This document shows positions 1 through 8,365 of a stretch of 64,000 nt of DNA, piece after piece (positions within the stretch are counted from its first letter, which is position 1; each line of letters starts with the position of its first letter). The notes beneath the pieces are model-generated. The model worked only from the letters and a program-made list of their open reading frames with translations, made no database searches and was not told the DNA's origin. This DNA comes from Aurantiacibacter zhengii (GTDB lineage: Bacteria; Pseudomonadota; Alphaproteobacteria; Sphingomonadales; Sphingomonadaceae). Where the stretch lies: positions 62,001 through 126,000 of the forward strand of contig NZ_QXFL01000008.1 in assembly GCF_003584125.1 (NCBI RefSeq), written 5' to 3'. Position numbers and translations under genes: made by a program.

Positions 1-80
1 TGCCTCCGCAGGTGCGTCCTCGCTAGATGCGCTCCGCTTCGCTGCGCGCCCGCTGCGGGCGGGCGTTCGCCCTTGCGGCC
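1..80 (+). repeat. Copy S of a dispersed structured repeat, cut by the window edge
   Basis: This stretch resembles two further stretches at 58461-58552 and, inverted, 58611-58694. Shared blocks are CCTCCGC, CGTCCTCGCTAGATGCGC, CTGCGGGCG and CTTGCGG. It contains the hairpin GGGCG-TT-CGCCC at 61-72. The other copies form the same hairpin with different but still complementary bases. It lies directly behind the stop codon of the thiE-like gene on the minus strand. The first hairpin of the element is only partly visible because the window starts inside it. Function unknown; a transcript end or REP-like role is inference. Confidence 0.7.
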
Positions 81-91
81 CTGTGGGCCGT

Positions 92-628
92 TCAGGAAAG
101 GCCGTCTATGGCGGCCCAGCGAAGCCAGCCAAGCCTGCGCGCGCTGGCGCTTGTCATTCCCCCCAGTGCGATGACGGGCATCCGGGCATGGTTGGCCAAT
201 GTGCGAAACCTCGCTGGTCCCAGCACCTTCCCGCCGGGGTGCGAGCGGGTGGGAAACACCGGGGAAAGCATCACCGCATCGGCACCAAGCCGGTTGGCCT
301 GCGCCATTTCGCGCATGTCGTGGACGGTGGCCACGGCGATCATGTCAGCCCTCGTCGGATAGATTGACAGCGGCGCGCCATAGACACCGTCCGCGCCCCA
401 TTCGCGCGCCGTCAGCGTCGAATCCGACAGGATGACGAGGTGCCCTGCGCGCCGGGCGATAGTAGCCAGCATGTCGAAGCGGGCGAGGCGTTCGGCAGGC
501 GGAAGGTGGTAATGGCGATAGACGAAACCCACCTGCTCTCGGAAATCGTCCAGCCGCGCTTCCAGCACCGCGTCGTTGCGCTCGTCCGAAAGCAGCCACA
601 GGTTCGGCAGGGACTGGAAACCATTCAT
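92..628 (-). CDS. Thiamine phosphate synthase family protein (ThiE-like)
   Basis: The 178-residue product has the layout of the thiamine-phosphate synthase/TenI TIM barrel. The segment MLSPVFPTRSHPGG matches the substrate loop and VIALGGM the late barrel strand with the phosphate-binding glycines. ThiE joins HMP-pyrophosphate and thiazole phosphate in the cytoplasm. This protein is shorter than the usual 200-220 residues and its N-terminal half is divergent, so it could be a TenI-type or altered-function paralogue. It is divergent from yggS with only 20 bp between start codons. No Shine-Dalgarno precedes its ATG, so a leaderless transcript is likely. Confidence 0.75.
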   Translation of the reverse strand: MNGFQSLPNLWLLSDERNDAVLEARLDDFREQVGFVYRHYHLPPAERLARFDMLATIARRAGHLVILSDSTLTAREWGADGVYGAPLSIYPTRADMIAVATVHDMREMAQANRLGADAVMLSPVFPTRSHPGGKVLGPARFRTLANHARMPVIALGGMTSASARRLGWLRWAAIDGLS

Positions 629-632
629 GGCA

Positions 633-644
633 GCGCTATAGCGC
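633..644. promoter_or_regulatory. Perfect 12-bp palindrome, probable bidirectional promoter core
   Basis: GCGCTATAGCGC is centred exactly between the two divergent ATG codons: position 628 on minus and 649 on plus lie the same distance from 638.5. Each strand carries the -10-like hexamer TATAGC ending 6 bases before its start codon. Transcription could therefore begin at or next to each ATG. A weak -35-like TGGAAA lies 17 bases upstream of the plus-strand hexamer; the minus-strand -35 is not convincing. Promoter function is inference from geometry. Confidence 0.5.
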
Positions 645-648
645 GCCC

Positions 649-1314
649 ATGAGCAAAAGCGCCACCGAACGACTGAACGAAGTGCAGGCCGAAATCGCCA
701 AGGCCTGCACCATCGCCCGCCGCAAGCCGGAGGAGGTGGCGCTTGTCGCCGTCAGCAAGACGCATCCCGCCGACGCGATCCGGCCCTTGCTGGAAGCAGG
801 CCAGCGCGTTTTCGGGGAGAATCGCGTGCAGGAAGCGCAGGACAAGTGGCCAGCGCTTCGCGAGGACTATGCCGATTTTCAGCTGCACCTCGTCGGCCAA
901 CTGCAATCCAACAAGGCGGAGGATGCAGCGGAGCTGTTCGACTGCATCCATTCGCTCGATCGGCCCAGCCTCGTCAAAGCGCTGGGCAAGGCTTTCGACA
1001 AGACTGGCAGGCGCGTACCGTGCTTCGTGCAGGTCGACATCGGGGAGGAAGAGCAGAAGGGCGGCTGCGCCATCACCGACCTGCCCGCCCTTCTGGACCA
1101 GGCGCGCGAGGCGGATATCCCTCTGGCGGGCCTGATGTGCGTTCCCCCTTTTGGCATCGAGCCAGCCCCTTACTTTGCGCTGATGGCGAAGATTGCCGAC
1201 GATCACGGGCTGGAAGGCCGGTCCATGGGGATGAGCGGCGATTTTCCCACCGCGATCATGCTGGGCGCAACCCACGTGCGGGTGGGCACCGCGCTGTTCG
1301 GCGACAGGGCCTGA
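649..1314 (+). CDS. yggS: YggS/PROSC family pyridoxal-phosphate homeostasis protein
   Basis: The 221-residue protein matches the YggS/PLPBP family throughout. It has AVSKTHP with the PLP-binding lysine near residue 37, GENRVQEA, HLVGQLQSNK and the C-terminal SMGMSGDF...GATHVRVGTALFG that binds the cofactor phosphate. The family fold is an alanine-racemase-like TIM barrel, and members buffer free PLP in the cytoplasm rather than catalyse a known reaction. Length is typical. The ATG follows the palindromic gap with no ribosome binding site, which suggests leaderless translation. A separate exported-protein gene follows after about 90 bp. Confidence 0.93.
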   Translation: MSKSATERLNEVQAEIAKACTIARRKPEEVALVAVSKTHPADAIRPLLEAGQRVFGENRVQEAQDKWPALREDYADFQLHLVGQLQSNKAEDAAELFDCIHSLDRPSLVKALGKAFDKTGRRVPCFVQVDIGEEEQKGGCAITDLPALLDQAREADIPLAGLMCVPPFGIEPAPYFALMAKIADDHGLEGRSMGMSGDFPTAIMLGATHVRVGTALFGDRA

Positions 1315-1401
1315 TTGCGGCATTAACCAGCAAGGCGGTTGACCTTTGCCACGGTTAGGATGGAGAAGGCGACCAGCGCCACCTTTGCCAGAGACCACAC
1401 C

Positions 1402-1872
1402 ATGATCCGTTCGATTGCCTGCATCCTTCCGGCCCTGCTGTTTGCCGCCCCCGCCTTGGCGCAGGACGATGATCCTTTCGCTGCCTGCGCGTCCATGACC
1501 GATGACGAAGCCCGGCTAGCCTGTTTCGACAGCACCTATGCCCGTCAGCAGGTGGTGATTGCAGAGCGCGAGATAGTGGAAGAGCGCGAGCGCGAGGAGG
1601 TCTTCGGCTTCCGCGAGGAGGATGCCGCGCTGGAACGCGCGCAGGATGATGTAGCCCTTACCGCCACGGTGGCGGAAGTCCTGCAGGGTTCGGGCCGTTC
1701 GCAGGTGCTGCTGCTCGATAACGGCCAGCTCTGGCGCGAGGTCAGCGGCTCCACCCTGCGCAACCGCGTGCGTGACGGCTGGGCCGCCAGCATCTCGCGC
1801 CACTGGAGCGGCGCCTACGAAATGCGTTTCGAGGGGCGCAGCGGATACCTGCGGGTCGCGCGCATGCGCTGA
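1402..1872 (+). CDS. Exported protein of unknown function
   Basis: The start at 1402 was chosen because it gives a clear Sec signal peptide, MIRSIACILPALLFAAPALAQ, with an Ala-Leu-Ala-Gln cleavage region. An upstream in-frame ATG at 1339 would bury it. The mature part of about 135 residues carries a short Cys pair (FAACASM and RLACFD), then a charged Glu/Arg helix with ERE repeats, then a beta-rich C-terminal half. The DEARLACFD pattern recurs in small periplasmic proteins of alphaproteobacteria. No catalytic motif is seen. It ends 3 bp before the convergent glnD stop. Confidence 0.75.
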   Translation: MIRSIACILPALLFAAPALAQDDDPFAACASMTDDEARLACFDSTYARQQVVIAEREIVEEREREEVFGFREEDAALERAQDDVALTATVAEVLQGSGRSQVLLLDNGQLWREVSGSTLRNRVRDGWAASISRHWSGAYEMRFEGRSGYLRVARMR

Positions 1873-1875
1873 CCG

Positions 1876-4635
1876 TCAGGCCGCCTCGGCGTTTTCGGGT
1901 TCTCCGGCCGCGATTGCATCGAGCAGCGCACGCTTGACCTTGTCGAGGCGTTCCTGCGCCACGATCTTCCCGCCCAGAAGGTCGGTGACGTAGAAAGTGT
2001 CCACCGCGCGCTCGCCATACTGGGTGATGTGCGCCGAGTTGATGATCAGGCTGGCCTCGAACATCGCCCGTGTCAGGCGGTTCAGCAGTGCCGGGCGGTC
2101 GGTCGCGTTCACTTCGATCACGGTATAGCGGTTAGAGGCGTCGTTATCGAACAACACCTGCGGGGCAACGTGAAAGGCCTCGGCCCGCGTCTGCTTCAGC
2201 GGCCGTTTGGCGAGGCGCGGCACCATGTCAATCTTGTTCGCCAGGGCATCCTCGATGCTCTTTTTCAGGCGGGCCAGCTGCTGATCCTCGCTGAATGGCT
2301 TGCCCAGCGGATCGAGCACCAGGAAATTGTCCACCGCCTTGCCCACCCTGTTGGTGTGGATGCGCGCATCGATGATGTTGCCGCCGGCCAGGTGAATGGC
2401 GCCCGCGATGCGGAAGAACAGGCCCGGATGGTCCTCGCCGATCACAGTTACCAGCGTGGCGCCCAGCGCCTCGTAGAACTGCGCGTGGATCGACAGGGCG
2501 TGGCCGGCCTGCCGTGCCGCTTCATAATGCGGCAGGTTGATGGCGATCACGTCCTCGGGCTCGGCAATCCAGTAGGCATCGTTGAAGCGGTCATCCAGCG
2601 ACTGCACAAGATTTCCCTGCTCACCCAGCATTTCCGCCACGACCTCTTTCTTGGCAGCAACGCGCTTTTCGCGCCCGTGGGCCTTGTGGCCAAGCCGCAG
2701 CCGCTCCACCGAATTTTCGTAGAGGTCACCGATCAGCTGGCGCTTCCAGCTGTTCCAGACGCCGGGGCCTACGGCGCGAATATCGACGATGGTCAGCACC
2801 GTCAGCAGCCGCAGACGCTCCAGGTTCTGCACCTCGGCGATAAAGTCGGTAATGGTCTTGGGATCGGACAGGTCGCGCTTGAAGGCCGTTGCGCTCATCA
2901 GCAGGTGATAGCGCACCAGCCAGGCGACCAGTTCGGTCTCGGCCTCGTCAAGCCCCAGCCTGGGGCAGACCTTGCGCGCCACTTCCGCGCCCAGCACCGA
3001 ATGATCGCCGCCCCGGCCCTTGGCGATATCGTGCAGCAGGACCGAGACATAGAGCGCGCGGCGGTTCTGGATCAGCGGCAGCATCTCGCTGGCAAGCGGA
3101 TGGTCCTCGGCCAGATTGCCGCGCTCGATCTCGCTCAGCAGGCCGATCGCGCGGATGGTGTGTTCGTCCACCGTGTAGTGGTGGTACATGTCGAACTGCA
3201 TTTGCGCGTTGACCTTGCCGAAATCGGGCACGAAGCGGCCGAACACGCCCGCCTCGTTCAGCCAGCGCAGCACCGTTTCGGGATCGCGCCTGCCGCTCAG
3301 CAGGTCGAGGAAAAGTTCATTGGCGCGCGGATCCTTGCGGACCTTGGCATCGATCAAGCCCGAATCGCGCCGGGCGATGCGGATCGTGGCGGGATGGACT
3401 TCCAGCCCTTCCCGCTCGGCAATGGCGAAAATCTCCAGCAGGCGGATTGGGTCTTGCTGGAACCAGTCATCCGACGGGGCGGCGATCTTGTCCGCCTGGA
3501 CGGGATAGCCCTCCACCGACTTTGCCGGTTTCAGCGCGGAGAAGAACTCGCTGATGCGGCTGCGCTCCTGCGTCTCTTCCTCGATGTGGGAGAGGAACAC
3601 GCCGGTCAGGTGGCCAACGTGCTTCACCTGCAGGAAATAGAACTGCATGAACCGCTCGACCGCGCTTTTTCCTGGGCGATCGGCGTAATTCATGCGCGCC
3701 GCGACCTCGCGCTGAAGGTCGAAGGTCAGCCGGTCTTCGCCGCGCTTGGCCAGCGTGTGCAGGTGCGCGCGCACCGCCAGCAGGAAGCCCTCGGCGCGGC
3801 GGAAACTGCGGTATTCTTCCTGCGTGAACAGCCCCTTGTCCACCAGTTCGCGCGCGCTTTTCACGCGGTGGGTGTACTTGCCGATCCAGTACAGCGTCTG
3901 CAGGTCGCGCAGGCCCCCTTTGCCGTCCTTCACGTTCGGCTCGACCACATAGCGGCTGTCGCCCATGCGCCTGTGCCGGGCATCGCGTTCGGCCAGTTTC
4001 TCGGACACGAACCGGCTTTCGGTGCCGGGTACGACCTCGGCCCAGAAGCGCCTGCTCGCGGCCTCGTATACCTCCTGGTCTCCCCACAGGAAGCGGCCTT
4101 CCAGCAGCGCGGTGCGGATGGTGATATCCTCACGCGCCATGCGCGTCACCTCGTTCAGCGAACGGCTGGAATGGCCCACCGTCAGGCTGAGGTCCCACAG
4201 GTAGTATAGGATCGCCTCAATCACCTGTTCGCACCAGGAAGTAGGCTTGTCCGGCGTGACGAAGGCGATATCGACATCCGAGTGCGGCGACATCTCACCG
4301 CGCCCGTAACCACCTACCGCGATCAGCGCCAGCCGCTCTCCCTTGCTGCGGTTGGCGACGGGGTAGACATGTTCGATCACGTGATCGTGCACGATGCGGA
4401 TAAGCTGATCGATCAGGAACGCGTAGCCGTGCGCGCTTTCGTGGCCGGAGCCCGGCTTTTCCACCAGCCGCCGTTCCAGTTCTGCGCGTCCGGCGTCAAG
4501 CGCCGTGCGCAATTGCTCTACGATCGCCTGCCGCCCGTCAGCCGCGCCTTTCTCGGCCACAATATCGTCGATTGCGGCGACGAGCTTGCGCCGGTCGAGT
4601 ATGGCGCGCTGCCTGGGAATAGCGGGAAGGCTCAC
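1876..4635 (-). CDS. glnD: Bifunctional [protein-PII] uridylyltransferase / uridylyl-removing enzyme
   Basis: GlnD uridylylates and deuridylylates PII signalling proteins in response to glutamine, the top of the nitrogen-control cascade. Visible domains in order: nucleotidyltransferase with GGYGRGEMSPHSDVDIAF, a GlnD-specific helical region, an HD hydrolase domain with VLLHDIAKGRGGDHS, and two C-terminal ACT domains (TVIGEDHPGLFFRIAG and EVNATDRPALLNRLTR). A GTG at 4635 is preferred: it gives 919 residues, the normal family length, beginning just before the conserved IPRQRAILDRR. Longer starts up to 4827 would include a low-complexity segment encoded by a 12-bp tandem repeat and would run into lgt. 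No clear Shine-Dalgarno is seen at the GTG, so the exact start is uncertain. Confidence 0.95.
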   Translation of the reverse strand: MSLPAIPRQRAILDRRKLVAAIDDIVAEKGAADGRQAIVEQLRTALDAGRAELERRLVEKPGSGHESAHGYAFLIDQLIRIVHDHVIEHVYPVANRSKGERLALIAVGGYGRGEMSPHSDVDIAFVTPDKPTSWCEQVIEAILYYLWDLSLTVGHSSRSLNEVTRMAREDITIRTALLEGRFLWGDQEVYEAASRRFWAEVVPGTESRFVSEKLAERDARHRRMGDSRYVVEPNVKDGKGGLRDLQTLYWIGKYTHRVKSARELVDKGLFTQEEYRSFRRAEGFLLAVRAHLHTLAKRGEDRLTFDLQREVAARMNYADRPGKSAVERFMQFYFLQVKHVGHLTGVFLSHIEEETQERSRISEFFSALKPAKSVEGYPVQADKIAAPSDDWFQQDPIRLLEIFAIAEREGLEVHPATIRIARRDSGLIDAKVRKDPRANELFLDLLSGRRDPETVLRWLNEAGVFGRFVPDFGKVNAQMQFDMYHHYTVDEHTIRAIGLLSEIERGNLAEDHPLASEMLPLIQNRRALYVSVLLHDIAKGRGGDHSVLGAEVARKVCPRLGLDEAETELVAWLVRYHLLMSATAFKRDLSDPKTITDFIAEVQNLERLRLLTVLTIVDIRAVGPGVWNSWKRQLIGDLYENSVERLRLGHKAHGREKRVAAKKEVVAEMLGEQGNLVQSLDDRFNDAYWIAEPEDVIAINLPHYEAARQAGHALSIHAQFYEALGATLVTVIGEDHPGLFFRIAGAIHLAGGNIIDARIHTNRVGKAVDNFLVLDPLGKPFSEDQQLARLKKSIEDALANKIDMVPRLAKRPLKQTRAEAFHVAPQVLFDNDASNRYTVIEVNATDRPALLNRLTRAMFEASLIINSAHITQYGERAVDTFYVTDLLGGKIVAQERLDKVKRALLDAIAAGEPENAEAA

Positions 4636-4680
4636 GCTGGCGGAGATAGGCGTGGGGGCAGGCCTTTGCAAAGGGGCATT

Positions 4681-4716
4681 CCAGATGCAGGGCCAGATGC
4701 GGGGCCAGATACGGGA
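4681..4716. repeat. Three tandem 12-bp repeats between glnD and lgt
   Basis: Three consecutive units read CCAGATGCAGGG, CCAGATGCGGGG and CCAGATACGGGA. They lie in the divergent intergenic region between the glnD GTG and the lgt GTG, 45 bp upstream of glnD. A little further on, at 4764-4782, is a nearly perfect palindrome with 9-bp arms, GGAGACGCG-C-CGCGTCTCC, just before the lgt ribosome binding site. The repeats could be operator sites or slipped-strand expansion; neither is shown. Confidence 0.75.
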
Positions 4717-4802
4717 GGGGGTTTCATGCGCGCGCGCCCTGTGCCAAAGCGCAGCCATTGCAAGGAGACGCGCCGCGTCTCCCCCATCCCGAGAGGCGCA
4801 GC

Positions 4803-5726
4803 GTGATTCTAGATGTTCTGGCAGCAACGGGCGGCGAAGTCCTGCGATGGAGCGACCTGGGCCTGCGCACCGGCATCGATCTCGGCTTCTTCGAGCTGAA
4901 ATACTATTCGCTCGCCTATCTTGCGGGCATCATCCTTGGCTATTGGCACCTGTCGAAAATGGTCAAGGCACCCGGCGCCCCGATGGCGCAGGTGCATGTC
5001 GACGACCTGTTCTTCTACTGCACGCTGGGCATCATCATCGGCGGACGGCTGGGCTACGTGACATTCTACGAACCGGGCCACTGGACGGACTTTTCCGGCG
5101 ACGGCTTCGTGAGCTGGAAAGTGCTGCGGCTGTGGGACGGGGGCATGAGCTTCCACGGCGGACTGGTGGGCGTGGTGACTGCCATCGCCTACGTCAGCTG
5201 GCGCGCCGGTCTGCCTTTCATCCGCGTGGCGGACTATATTGCCGTCAACGTGGGTTTCGGCATGATGTTCGGGCGTCTTGCCAACTTCATCAACGGGGAA
5301 CTGTGGGGCCGGCCCGCGGGCGAGGGTGTGCCCTGGGCGATGACGTTCTGCGACCAAGGGCGCGGCCCTGCCGGTGAATGCCTGTCCACTTTCATTCCTC
5401 GCCACCCCAGCCAGCTCTACCAGGCGCTGGGCGAAGGGCTGATCGTCGTGGTGGTGATGCTATGCCTGTTCTGGCTCACCCGCGCGCGCTACCGCCCGGC
5501 CATGCTGGTGGGCGTGTTCACCACGCTGATCGCCTGCGCACGGTTCTTCGTGGAATTCTACCGCGAACCCGATGCCCAGCTCGCCGAGTTCGCCGCCGAG
5601 ACGGGTCTCTCGATGGGCCAGTGGCTTACCATCCCGCTGATCCTGCTGGGTCTGGGGCTGGTGGCGTGGTCACTCACCCGCGCCCCGCTGGCGAGCGGGG
5701 GCAAGCGGCCAGTGGAGGCCACTTGA
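4803..5726 (+). CDS. lgt: Phosphatidylglycerol--prolipoprotein diacylglyceryl transferase
   Basis: Lgt adds diacylglycerol from phosphatidylglycerol to the lipobox cysteine of prolipoproteins at the inner membrane. The 307-residue product has about seven membrane segments and the family signature GRLANFINGELWGRP (about residues 157-171). His118 sits in the SFHGGLVG loop and Arg158 in the signature, matching the essential His and Arg of the family. The GTG start at 4803 follows GAGAGG by 6 bases and matches the family N-terminus; the ATG at 4758 is in frame but has no such site. The window encodes many lipoproteins that would be its substrates. It overlaps the next gene by 4 bp. Confidence 0.95.
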   Translation: MILDVLAATGGEVLRWSDLGLRTGIDLGFFELKYYSLAYLAGIILGYWHLSKMVKAPGAPMAQVHVDDLFFYCTLGIIIGGRLGYVTFYEPGHWTDFSGDGFVSWKVLRLWDGGMSFHGGLVGVVTAIAYVSWRAGLPFIRVADYIAVNVGFGMMFGRLANFINGELWGRPAGEGVPWAMTFCDQGRGPAGECLSTFIPRHPSQLYQALGEGLIVVVVMLCLFWLTRARYRPAMLVGVFTTLIACARFFVEFYREPDAQLAEFAAETGLSMGQWLTIPLILLGLGLVAWSLTRAPLASGGKRPVEAT

Positions 5727-6814
5727 GCGACCTGCGCGACGAGGACGCCAGACGCGATCTTGGCGATACCTTTCGCCGCCTGATTGCCGCGACCGGCCCG
5801 ATCAGCCTCATGCATTTCATGGGCGAATCGAACATGCGCTATTACAACGACAAGCGCGTGATCGGGGAAGGCGGCAGCACGGGCGGGGACTTCATCACCG
5901 CGCCCGAGATCAGCCAGATGTTCGGCGAACTGATCGGCCTGTGGCTGGCAGACATGTGGATCAGGGGCGGGCGCACCGAACCTGTCCATTACGTGGAACT
6001 GGGACCGGGCCGGGGCACTTTGGCGCGCGATGCGAGCCGCGCGATGAAGCGCTATGGGCTTGTCCCCAAGATGCACCTTGTCGAAACCTCGTGCCGGATG
6101 CGCGACGTGCAGCTGGCCAGCGTGCCCGACGCCATCCAGCACCGCGACCTTTCCACCGTGCCCATGGAAGGTCCGATCCTGCTGGTCGCCAACGAATTCC
6201 TCGACGCGCTGCCGGTACGCCAGCTGGTGAAGACGGTGGAGGGCTGGCGCGAAATCACGGTGGGCGTGGACGGCCTGGACAAGTTCGTGGAGATGCCGGG
6301 TCGCCAGCCGATGGATTCCGCCGTGCCGGAGGCGCGCCGCGACGATCCGCCGGGCACCGTCATCGAAACCTCCCCCGCCGGCGCCACGGTGATGTTCGAG
6401 GTGGCTGGCCGTCTCGCCAACCAGGGCGGTGCCGCGCTGTTCATCGACTATGGATACACCCACGGCCGCAGCGGATCGACGCTGCAGGCGGTGAAGGATC
6501 ACGAGAAGATCGGTGTGTTCGATGCGCCGGGCGCTGCCGATATCACTGCCCATGTCGACTTCGCCCAGATGGAGCAGATCGCCCGTTCGCGCGATGCCCG
6601 TGTGCTCGGCACGGTGACGCAGGGCGAATGGCTGACGCGGCTCGGCATCAACGCCCGCGCCGATGCGCTATCGGAATTCGCCCCCCACCACCACGATGCG
6701 CTGATGCGCGCGCGAGACCGGCTGGTGGAGCCGGACCAGATGGGCGAGCTGTTCAAGGTCATGGGCCTCGCTGGCCCCGACTGGCCCGACGGTGCGGGGT
6801 TCGATGAAGACTGA
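5723..6814 (+). CDS. SAM-dependent methyltransferase, NDUFAF7/MidA family
   Basis: The 363-residue protein matches the DUF185 family related to mitochondrial NDUFAF7, an arginine methyltransferase for complex I assembly. Seen are FMGESNMRYYND, GDFITAPEISQMFGELIG, the SAM-binding glycine loop VELGPGRGTL, ANEFLDALPVRQ and ALFIDYGYTH. The start is a TTG at 5723, which overlaps the lgt stop in a TTGA and follows GGAGG with 4 bases between. Translational coupling with lgt is therefore likely. A role in respiratory complex I assembly is inferred from the family. The gene ends 9 bp before the convergent transporter gene. Confidence 0.9.
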   Translation: MSDLRDEDARRDLGDTFRRLIAATGPISLMHFMGESNMRYYNDKRVIGEGGSTGGDFITAPEISQMFGELIGLWLADMWIRGGRTEPVHYVELGPGRGTLARDASRAMKRYGLVPKMHLVETSCRMRDVQLASVPDAIQHRDLSTVPMEGPILLVANEFLDALPVRQLVKTVEGWREITVGVDGLDKFVEMPGRQPMDSAVPEARRDDPPGTVIETSPAGATVMFEVAGRLANQGGAALFIDYGYTHGRSGSTLQAVKDHEKIGVFDAPGAADITAHVDFAQMEQIARSRDARVLGTVTQGEWLTRLGINARADALSEFAPHHHDALMRARDRLVEPDQMGELFKVMGLAGPDWPDGAGFDED

Positions 6815-6823
6815 CCGGAAGGG

Positions 6824-8365
6824 CTAGCGGGCGACCTGCTTCAGCAGCCAGTCGGCAGCGCGTTCGGGCGGCCACTTGTCGTCCTGGCGGTCCACCGCGT
6901 AGTTCGCCTGCCGCATGGTCGCCACGTCGACGCTGCCCAACAATGGCTGGAGGGCGTCGGCAATAGCATCATCCCCGGCCAGGCGCGGCGAAATCAGCAC
7001 GATGGCATCGTAGCTCGGCAGCGCTTCGCGCGGGTCCGACAGCACCACCAGGTTTTCCGCCGCGATGCGTCCGTCGGAGGTATAGGCGCTGATCGCGTCG
7101 GCCTCTCCCGAAATCAGGGCGTCGTACATAAAGGTGGGCGAGTAGGTCCGCTGTTCGCCAAAGCGAAGGCCGTAGGCGTCGCGCACAGCCGTCCATTCGG
7201 GCCGCTCGAACCATTCGGGATCGCCGCCGATGGTCAATTGCGGGGCGACGGCGGCAAGGTCGGCGATGCTTTCGAGCCCGTATCGCTCCGCTGTTTGCTG
7301 CGTCACCGCCAAGCCATAGGCATTCTCGAACCCCAGCCGCCCAAGCACCGCGACGCCGGTATTCTCCTTTTCCCAGCGCACGATTTCATCGTACATCGCC
7401 GCACGGCCCGGGTTGTCCGAACGGCCCAGTTCATTGGCCCAGAGCGTGCCGGTATAGTCCACCGACACGTCGATCGCGCCGCTGGCCACGGCGTTGTGAA
7501 CCACGGCAGATCCCAGCCCCTCGCGGTATTCGACGACGAAGCCTGCATCCTCAAGCAGTGTGCCGATGGCACGCCCCAGAATGTATTGCTCGGAAAAGCT
7601 CTTGGCCCCAATCACCACCGTCTCGCGTGATTCGCTGCGCCAGTCGACGAGTGAGAGTGCCGCGCCAGCAATCCCCGCCAGCGCCAGCAGCGCGCCGGTT
7701 ATTACGAGCGCCGGACGCCGTTTCGCGAAGCCGCGCTCGACAAGGCCGAACAGTCCGTCTGCCACCAGCGCCAGTCCCGCGCTGGCAAAGCACCCGGCCA
7801 GCACCAGCACCCAGTTCTGGGTCTGCAAACCGGCAAAGATCGGATCGCCGAGGCTACGCTGGCCGATGGTGGTGGCCAGCGTGGCCGCACCGATGGTCCA
7901 GACGCTGGCGGTGCGGATGCCCGCCATCACGTATGGCGCGGCGAGCGGCGCCTGCACCAGTCGCAGCTTCTGCCAGCTCGTCATGCCAAGGCCGTCCGCA
8001 GCCTCGATCAGTTCGTCGTCGAGATTGGCGAGCGCCGTCACTGCGTTCCTGAGGATCGGGAGCAGGGCATAGAGCGCCAGCGCCAGCCAAGCGGGCAGGA
8101 AGCCGAGCGTGGGCAGGTCCTCTCCGAACACGCTGCGCGCGGCGAGCAGGATGGGAAAGAACAACGCCAGCAGAGCGAGCGCGGGAATCGTCTGCACAAG
8201 GCTGGCAAAACCCAACGCGACGCGCGCGACGGGGGGAGAGCGGCTGGCCCAGACGGCGAGCGGCAGGGCAACGGCAATTCCCAGCGCCACGGCGGCCGCG
8301 CACAGCAGGACGTGTTCCGCCAGCTGCGGTCCAAGGTCGAGAATCGCATCGGGTAACGGGCTCAC
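6824..8365 (-). CDS. Osmoprotectant/OpuB-type ABC transporter, fused permease and substrate-binding protein
   Basis: One 513-residue chain holds both membrane and binding parts. Residues 1-235 are an OpuBB-like permease with about six helices and the EAA loop EAADGLGMTSWQKLRLVQAP (about 121-140) that contacts the ATPase. Residues 248-513 are an OpuBC/OsmF-like binding domain beginning VVIGAKSFSEQYILG. This fused layout is known for OpuB-type, OpuC-type and EgtU importers of betaine, choline, carnitine or ergothioneine. The substrate cannot be fixed from sequence alone. The start overlaps the ATPase stop by 4 bp (ATGA), so the two are translationally coupled. It is the last gene of a three-gene operon headed by a histidine kinase. 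Confidence 0.9.
   Translation of the reverse strand: MSPLPDAILDLGPQLAEHVLLCAAAVALGIAVALPLAVWASRSPPVARVALGFASLVQTIPALALLALFFPILLAARSVFGEDLPTLGFLPAWLALALYALLPILRNAVTALANLDDELIEAADGLGMTSWQKLRLVQAPLAAPYVMAGIRTASVWTIGAATLATTIGQRSLGDPIFAGLQTQNWVLVLAGCFASAGLALVADGLFGLVERGFAKRRPALVITGALLALAGIAGAALSLVDWRSESRETVVIGAKSFSEQYILGRAIGTLLEDAGFVVEYREGLGSAVVHNAVASGAIDVSVDYTGTLWANELGRSDNPGRAAMYDEIVRWEKENTGVAVLGRLGFENAYGLAVTQQTAERYGLESIADLAAVAPQLTIGGDPEWFERPEWTAVRDAYGLRFGEQRTYSPTFMYDALISGEADAISAYTSDGRIAAENLVVLSDPREALPSYDAIVLISPRLAGDDAIADALQPLLGSVDVATMRQANYAVDRQDDKWPPERAADWLLKQVAR

Noticed and set aside
2029-4209. A 726-codon open frame on the plus strand opposite glnD
   Set aside because: It is the antisense of a clear GlnD gene. 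Composition is dominated by Arg, His, Gln and Val as expected for the complement of GC-rich coding DNA, and it shows no domain.
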